A stretch of 64,000 nucleotides of DNA from Aselliscus stoliczkanus (taxonomy: Eukaryota; Chordata; Mammalia; Chiroptera; Hipposideridae), in NCBI GenBank assembly GCA_033961575.1, contig CM066736.1, forward strand, positions 93,061,852-93,125,851. Reading direction: 5' to 3'. The first letter of the stretch is position 1; each line of letters opens with the position of its first letter. A program made the translations under genes and the position numbers. Positions 36,801 to 45,800 of the stretch are shown here, piece by piece. The notes beneath the pieces are model-generated. The model was not told the origin of the DNA, did no database searches, and worked only from the letters and a program-made list of their open reading frames with translations.

Positions 36801-39800
36801 CCAGCATCTCCCACCCGGCCCTGGTCCCCAGGTGTATGTGTTTACAACAAGTGACATCCCCTCTAACCATCAGGGCCTGGGAGTGTCTTTATGAACACCT
36901 CCCCAAGTTTGTGGCAGGCAGAGGCCTGGTTCTCACCTGAACTCTGCCACGTACCAATTTGCTGGGATATTCCAGGCAAGTGTCTTTCCCTCTCTGTGCA
37001 TAACCTACTCCTTTGCAAAATGGGGATAGTATTTGATCTCCCAGCATATCATGAGTGCTGTGAAGATTAAATGAAAGGCTCTGGCATCCCAGGCATGAGG
37101 TGACATGAGAAGCAGAGGCACTGGGCCTCCCAGGGATGGGGCTGGTGATTCAGTCTCCCTGGGAGTAGCAAAACTGTTGAACAACTGGGTTCTGAGATGC
37201 TATTCCAGAGGCTGACCTCTCAATTTCTAAGCTGGTCCCCAACGATCCTCGGGTATTCATGCCCTGTGTAATCCCCCTCCTCCGCTTCCTTGAATGTGAG
37301 TGGACCTAGTGACTTGCTCCCAAGAAAGAAAATACAACAAAAGTAATGGATTGTCTTATCTGTGATTAGATGTGTCACGACTTCTAAAGGATTGTGACTT
37401 CCTGCTTGCTAGCAGACACTCTCTTAGTGGCTTTAAGGAAGCAAGCTGCCATGTTGGAAAGGCCCACATGGCACGGAACTGAGGACAGCTTCGCATCCCC
37501 AGTCAGAGGCTTCTGTGCATCAGCACACGAGGAACTGAATGCTGCCAACAGCCAAATGGGCAAGCTTGAAAGCTCAATTCCCAGATGACTCTTAAGATGA
37601 GACCACAGCCCAGGCCAACACCTTAATTATGGTCTGAGAGACCCTGAGCAAAGGACCGAGCTAAGCTGTTTCCAGACTCCTGACCCACGGAAACCCTGAG
37701 ATAATAAATGGGTGTTGTTTAAAGCTGTTAAGTTGTGATTTGTTATAGAGCAATCGATGCCTAATACAACGCCTCACTGGCATACATACACAGGGCAGGA
37801 GGGCCTTTCCTCAGGCCAGAGAGAAGGGGCCCCGGCAGACACGTCTCTCCCTACCGCCCATGTGGCTGTGGGCTTCCCTCTGCAGCCTAGTCCTTGCTAA
37901 CCTGCTGGACACCTGGGGCCTGAGATGCTGTGCCTGCTGTGGAGTTTTGTGAGGAGAGGAGCCCAGGGGACTGAGCCTGCTCTGCAGCCAGGCCCCCTGC
38001 TCCCCGCTGGGCAGACCAGGAAAGTGGGCAGAGCTGACCCACCTCCTCATGATGCCACAGTCCTGGGTCCTTTTCAAAGAGCAGCTCTCCCAGGACTCTG
38101 AACCCCAGGCACGTCTGGAGCAGAGTAAACTTTCCAAAGCACATCCACATGCAATTTCTCCCCTGCTCCTCACCCAAAGCCCAGGAAGATTGGGGAACCT
38201 GCACCAATCACCTACGAGACCATCAAGGGCTTTGCTTCTTGAAGGATCAACCGACCTAAAAGGTGGTGACGATCACACCCATTTGACTAGTTAGAATTCC
38301 TATGTGGCAGAAGTGGGATTTGAACCGAGTCTGTCTGACTCAAAGCCCACACTAGTTAACACTTGTTTTACAAATAGGAAAACTGAGACACGCAGAGTTC
38401 AAGCATTCCGATGGCATCCTGGACAATCTGTGACCCGGGATCAAGAATCAGAGTTTTTAAAGATGGGGGGTGGCGGGGAGGAAAGACAGGATGAGGTGGT
38501 GCTGGCGGTGGGCCCTGACTGCTCCAGCCAGAGCTGCTCCCGCTTATCTGGGAAGAGCGGGTCCCCCTCCCCCCTCATTCAAGTCATTGTGCCAACTGGC
38601 AACGTTGAATTATTAAAACTCCCTTCTGGGGTACCGCACGGATTTTTCTCCACTGAGAATCTGAGCGGACGGGCGGCTGCTCCTGCCACACAATATTAAA
38701 ATGTCAGGAGTTTAAGGCCTGTGTTGGTTGAGTCATAAGTTATCAGCACCCAGTGAGGGCCGACAGAACGCTTCCCTTAAATTATTAAGCAGAAAGCGTC
38801 AGACTGTAATATTTTGCTAAACCAAAGTACAGACACAGACAAAGATGTCATTTCAATATTTGAAACCAGCAAGTTTAATTTAAAATAAGAGCAAACCAAT
38901 AAGCTCAGAACATAGCAGCGTATGAGAGGAAAATTATACTGTGAGAGGGAAAAAAGTGGAAGGACTTAAGAAATTTATAAAAGTAATCTCCAAGTGGAAA
39001 TTAGAAATCAAGGCCTAGAAACAGAATAACACAAAAGAAATATTACTGTCCACTTTCTAAATCAATATAACACTGCTCCACGCCGGAATTACCATGGTAA
39101 CTCAAGTAAAAAGAATCAAGCAATTCTTATTATTTCAAAATAAAATCACAGCCTGAAGCCTGGGTTTTATTACAACCACTGATAGATCGCTGGCTTGTAT
39201 TTATCTGAAATATTGCTTTTCAATCAGCTGGTTTATGAATGTACACAGGCCTCTCACCAGCCCACTTACCACCCCGTTTTGAGGCGAGGGGCTAACCAAT
39301 GAATTGAGTCCTGCCTGGCTGCATCTGCGTATACGTCCATGTTTAAGTCAGCTCTGGTAACCACGGAGCTTCCCACCCCTTCCAGCTGTCCAGGGGCTTT
39401 GCAGGACAGAGAGGAGAAGCCAGAGAAGGCAATGGGGGCTGACCTTCTTGTGGCCCCCCCCTCCGCTTACCCATGGAGGAATGGGCCAGGTCTCTGATGG
39501 CAGCCTCTGATAAACCTCACAGCAAGCCTCCACCATCCCCCCATCATCCTCTTGCTGACTCTACCCTCTGTCCTGTGAACGCTTCCTGAGTGTCCTTCTC
39601 ACGCATCCCCAAGTCTGAACACGGGGCCAGCAGGGTGCAGAGCAGAGTATACTCTATAGGCCAATGGCGTAGGTTCGCAGCCCTACTCTGGATTTGGGAG
39701 TTGTGGGACCTGGGACCCATTACACAGCCCTTTATATAGCAGTTTTCTTATCTGTAAAATGCACATCATAATAGTACCTTTTGCCTAAGGTGGTTAAAGA

Positions 39801-42800
39801 TATGAAGTGAGATCACACATGAAAGATACTTTGGTGGACTGAGTACAGAAATGGCCCCAATTTTTTACCCGTCCTGGTAACCACACCCGTGGCAATGTGA
39901 CTTTTCACCTCCTCCCTTCAAGGTCGAATCTGCTTCCCTACCCCTTAAACTGAGGTCGGCCTTGTGATTTATTTTGGCCAATGGAATGTGGCAAAAGCAA
40001 CACCCCAGAGTCAAACCTAGGCCTCGACAAGCCTCGTGTGCATTCACTCTCTCTCTCTCTCAGACTTGTCTCCACCATGTGAATTAACCAGAAGAGCCGG
40101 CAGGGTGATTAGGGACATGCCGTCTTGTTACCCCCTACATCCAGTCGATCAGCCATTGCCAGGCATGAGTGAGACCCAAAATACTACACAGCCAAGCTCA
40201 GCCTAAATCACTGACCCACAGATTCAAGAGCTAACTAGAGGCTTGTTGTTTTGAGTCTCTGAGTTTGGGGGTGGTTGGTTATGCAGCAATAACAAATTGA
40301 TAAACATGCATACCACAATACCTCACTTTTAAGTAAGGGCTCAGTAAAAAGATAGCTATTGTGTTTTTTATGACCCCTCAACACTGAGAGCCAAAGAGAT
40401 CATACTGTAACCGTGCAAAGAACAATGTCACGGGCCGGCCGAGTGGCGCATTGGTTAAGAGCTGGTTTTGCGATGCCAGCGGCCCCGGTTCAGATCCCAC
40501 ATATGAGGGCCAGTGACACTGCCCTCTACAGCTAACAACAGCTCTACCTCGAGCTGGGCTGTGTGAGCCCTGGTGATGGTGTAGGCTGCAGCCCCTCCTG
40601 CAGTGGGCTGCCATGGGCTACAGTGAGTGGCCGGCAGCCAGTGTGAGCGGCTGGCAGCCAGGGTGAGCTGCCAATAGCCGCGGTGAGTGACATCCAGAGG
40701 CCGGCGACCGACCTGCCTCATCCGGGAAGAGCACAATGACGATACCAACATAGGCCAGTGAAGTAATGTCCTCCACAACTAGACTGAAGAACAAAAAGAC
40801 AGCAACTTGTCTGTTCCCCTTCCCTGATTCCCCAATGCTGTTCCCCTCCCCCAATTCCCCAATAAAATCTCTAAAAAACAACAACAAAAGAAACAATGTC
40901 ACTTCACACAAACATAAGGCTTCCTGGCTTATCAAGTGTGTACATGGACATTGGGTGCCAGTTAGGGGTAGCTCCCATTGTGGAGATGTGAAAACTGAGG
41001 CCCAGCACATTGTCTGATGTCAGACAGCAGTCAGCTGGGATTACAATCCAGGTCTCCTGAATTATATCAGCAGGCTACACCTGGAGACAGTAGGCCAACT
41101 CAAGAAAGCCCAGTTAGGAAGGGGCAGGAGGTAGGAGCCGGGGACCTAATCTGTCCCTGCTTCCCGGACCAGCCTGCTTACTTCCCTCATACCATCTGCT
41201 TTTAATTTGCCCCAGTTGTGTCAGCTACTATGGGCTCTCACATTGGACAGAACACAAAACAGACACATTCCAACCAACGAGAGATGAGCTTGTTGCTCAT
41301 TTGGGTGGATGTGACTCTGAGTATGGGCTAGAATGGTCTATTCAAGGCTTCGGCCACCTGTAGGCTTCTGCAAGGCTAACCAAAGGGAAAAGGGCACCAA
41401 GCAAGGGAGGGAACATGAGAGAGGGTATGGAGGCAAAAACTGGGTCTGCATGGAACACAAACCCAAAGTCGACATAGACCTGCACAGCTTAGCATGGCAG
41501 CAGGTTTCAGGTAGAATGCCACGGTAGCAGAAGTTGGGTCATCTGGCTGTAATGAGCACCATGAGAAAGAGGGTAGGTGTGACAGGAGGATGGTGGTGGC
41601 AGAACAAAGAGGTAGGTCCAGAGTCCCAGATGAATGCAACCCAGTGGTATGCTGATAAATACCTAACAACTTGTTCTCCTTAATTTGTAGTATTTCCCAG
41701 TTTCCATGGTGTTAATACTACCACCATGGCTGATTTGAAGCCACCAACGTGATGTCACTGAATGCAGAGTTGGGAAGAAATGTGCAAAATCAGCTCTTAT
41801 GAGGCAATACAAGTTGACTCCCCTGGTGTCCTATGTTGAATACAGGCCTGCCAGGAAAACTCACGTTAGCAACATCACAACAAGTTAAGCCTTTGGGTGG
41901 AAGGATGTCTTGTGTGTCAGTGTCCTTCACCTCTAGGCAGGGTGGGCAGGCAGGATGGGCTACATGCCATATGCACCTTTGGGGTTCTCCAGCCCACGAA
42001 GGCCCAAGCCAGGTTAGCACCCATCAGCACGTGCCATCAAGACCTGCATCTGAGGACAGAACCACACCTACTGGGCTGCGAGTAGACTGGTTGGGACTAC
42101 GGCTGGGCTGCCCAGGTACAGGGCACCAGTCCAGCTGGTGTTCCTTCCCATCAGAGTTTTTTATCACCCAGCTTCATAATGCCTCAGAGCCAGGGCAGAG
42201 GGCATGGAAGCCGGGCAGAGAACCCAGAGAGAGGCTGAAGCTCCGGGCTGTAACTCCCTACATAACTCTGGGATCTCTCTGGCCCCCTTTGTGCCTCAAC
42301 TGTTCCCCTATAAATGGAGGGGTTTGCAAAGAGTGATGTTGGAGGATCCTTCCCACAGTGCTAACCACCTTAGAAATGTGGACAGTGGTGAGGAGTGAAG
42401 CCAGCCTGCCTCCTGGACAGCAGTGATCGGTGGCCATGATAGATAAACTAACTGCAAGATGGAGGGCGCTGGTCCAGTGCCCAGAAGTGAACAAGGCACC
42501 AAACTGGGCACAGAACTATTTCAAATCATACTGTAGCCGTGCAGAGAGCAATGTCCCCTCACACAGGCATGAGGCTTCCTGGGTTATCAAGCGTGTACAT
42601 GGACGTTATCTCATTTAATCCTGGTAACAATCCAGCCAGTTAGATGTGGGTGTTCTCAATGGAGAGATGAAAAGGTATGGAGGCAAAGCAACCTCAACAT
42701 TGGGTAGGCATGGAACACAAGATATTGGACATATTGGACCTGCATAGTTTAACAGGATGGTAGAGGTGGTACCAGTCCAATGGTACCTGGCACACTGGGG

Positions 42801-45800
42801 TACCCATGCCCCTTTCTCTACTTTCTTCCCTAAATCCTTCCAATCGTAACACCCCTGAACAAGGGTTCCTGAGAGGCCCCTGGCCCCTGGAGATGTACCT
42901 GAACAACATCCTTGGTCTTTTGGCTACTTGCGGGGGCAGCTCTGCCCTGTTTGGGATGCAGCTCTAAAGGGGACTGCATCTGCCAAGGATCCCAGCATGG
43001 CTTGGGTCACTTCCCCATCAGCCTCCCCTAGCTGCACCATCACAGCTCTGCCTTCTGCTCAAAGAAGGTTCAGCCACTTCCCAACCCCACAGCCTTGAGC
43101 CAACAGCCCAGCTGCGCCGAGCCTGAGCCTCATGTCTCCTTCGCCCATGACCACAGAGGGTCGGCCGCCCATGCTGGCTGGAAATCATCCATCTGTTCCA
43201 AAGGAGAGAGAACAAAATAGACCTTCTCTTGGTCCTGCTCACACATGGGGCCTGCTGAGGAACCTTAAATGGAAGCAGGTGGGACAGCAGCCTGATGTGA
43301 CTCTGGGGCACAGGGTGGGGTGGGGAACCCATTCTCTGGAGGAATGAGAGGTAGGCCCTGGCTCTAGGAAAATGCACATTTCCATGTGCTAAAAGCATCT
43401 TTGTGGGACATGCTCAAAAAGGGAGACAACAAAAGAGAAAGGCAGCTCTTGCAGCACAGAGGCCAAGTGAGTGGCCAAGCCAGCACCGAGCCCGACCGGC
43501 ATGCAAAGGGTGAAGCTTTTAGGCAAACAGCGGCCAGTGATCTCAGCTTCCCCCAGTCCTAATGCTCCTGAAAGGCTCTCTCCCACTCCCTGTAATTGGG
43601 CATCAGTAGTTAATGCAGTATTGACTGCATTACACGCTCCCGTGCCTCCCCTCGCTAATGCCAATTGCATCACCTTGTACAGTCACTGGCTTGCTTAGCC
43701 AATAGCCGTTAAAAGCAATCCAAATCATGAATCATATGGGAAACTTTTAGCAAGACACCGCCATCCAAGGAGACAATTTACAGTTGAGTTAATCTGGGTA
43801 CATTAGTGAGACATGGATTCCGGACGACAGACCAATTTATGTTGTTTCCCTGTCCCCCTTAGTGCACCATGCGGACAAATGAATAGAAGAACAGGGAGCA
43901 GAGAGAAGCACCTGCTTCTTAACCCAAGGCTCCATGAGGGGGGCAGGAGACACATATTTACAGACTCTCTCTGCCTAGCTGAGTTTGGGCAGGAAGGGGA
44001 AACAGTGGTACGTGCTGCTCAGGATTTGTGACGCCCTGTTCCCAGTATGAAGAGGTGGCTGCTGCTCGGGCTGGCATGGTAGATTCAGACAGAGACCCTC
44101 CTCTTCTAGGCACAGGGGGAGTGCCAGGCCTGGCCCCCACTCTGCCAGCCTCACAAGGCCTTTCCCAGACCTCAGCAGGCAGTAGTGCCCTCTAGGGTCT
44201 GTCTTCCTGTCGACACGCTGGGGTCTCTGCCATAGAACAGCATCATGGCCCACTCCTTGCCTCCACTCCAAGTCTAGGAAGGTCCAGCCACATGCTGCCA
44301 GGTGAGGCCCTGTGGACCCTCTGTGGTACAGAGCATGAGGGGATATCCCAAGAGGTCCTGCTGGTCAGCACCCAAGCATTGCCGAGAGCCTGCCCTGGAG
44401 GTTCAACCAAGCCAGCTGTAGAGGCTGTGCTCACAGAGGTCATTAACAATTGAAGACTCTCTGTCTGGTCCTCCTCAGGCCAGCTCCACTCTCCTTAGGC
44501 ATTTTTTCTTATTAAAAATGCTCTAGGAATTATGTCTGGCATTTAGTTCCACAACCAGCCTGCTGCTTTCTGTGGTCTTCCTGCTGGGCCTTTGCAGAAA
44601 CAGGTTACACCCAGAACCACCCTTCTACAGCATGCACCAGGGGACACCCCAGCATCCCGAAGAGGGTATCCTCAGCATCCTCTCCTGCTCAGTCCCCCAC
44701 AATCCAAGGCTCTCACTATTCTTGGGGCCGCTTGGACCCTCTTTCTGCCCCTACTCAAAGACCTCTTCTCCAATAGCTCGAAGGCTAATTTGGCTCCCTT
44801 TGTTCCCCTGGGACTTCAAGCCTCCCCAGAAAGCCCACAGCTTGGTGCCAGTCCAAGCGCAGGTGCCAGAGGAAGAAGGGCTGTTTCTCCGGGAAAGTTG
44901 GAGCGGGGCTCTCTTTGCTGACAGGCAGGCCCAATGGCATTTAGAAAGCCTGGACCCTGAGTTCCAGTAAAGTAGAAACGGCTAGGCCAAGAGTAAGCGT
45001 CCAAATGAAAGCAATTAATCTTAAAACCCGAAGTTTAACCATTTGCAAAACAGATCTTTCCTCTCTGTGGTGGCCCTTCACTGCTCGACCTAATGGATTA
45101 CTTTATTAATAATGCACTGTGCTTAAAAGCAAAAAAAAAAAAAAATTTCTGACGATTCAATACTTCAGAAAGTCTCTTAAACCCGTTGCTACGGCAAAGC
45201 GATTGATATTTTATTATCTTTCAGAAGTGCAACATGAAAGCCCAGCAGCCCAGCAGAGCAAGAGCTTTGGTCCGCGGCAGCTGGCAGACCCAACTTCAAC
45301 CAGAGAAGCCCTGGCCTCTTCCGACAAGATGCTGTCAGGTGGAGAAACGGCATTGAGGGTGGTTAATAAGAGTCCGAAGTCCCTGCTGCAGCCAGACAAA
45401 GGGTGCAGGGCTGCAGGCTCTTGGAACACACTCCTTGGGGGCCCTAGGGGCCAACGCTGCCACCCAGCCCAGATGGCCACCTGCTGAGAGGGTTTATGTG
45501 CTAGGAAGAAATTTGGCTGCAGGTTTAGAGGGGCAGGTGAGTGGATCCAGAGCCTTTCTTCCTCCCCCAATTAAAGGTGCCAAGTTCAAGGTTTCCTGGA
45601 ACGAGACGAGGCCAGACTCTAACAGGGAGTGGAGGATAGATTTATGAGCGGAAAGGTTACTTTTGGAGGACAGCTCTAGGCTGGGCAGGACAAGAATCCA
45701 GTGGCTCCCCAGGGCTCCAGTTCTCTGCCTTCCTTGTGCTATAATGGGCCCCAGAGCTCAGAGGTATCAACCAAAATGGGCACCATGCTGTTTAGACTGC

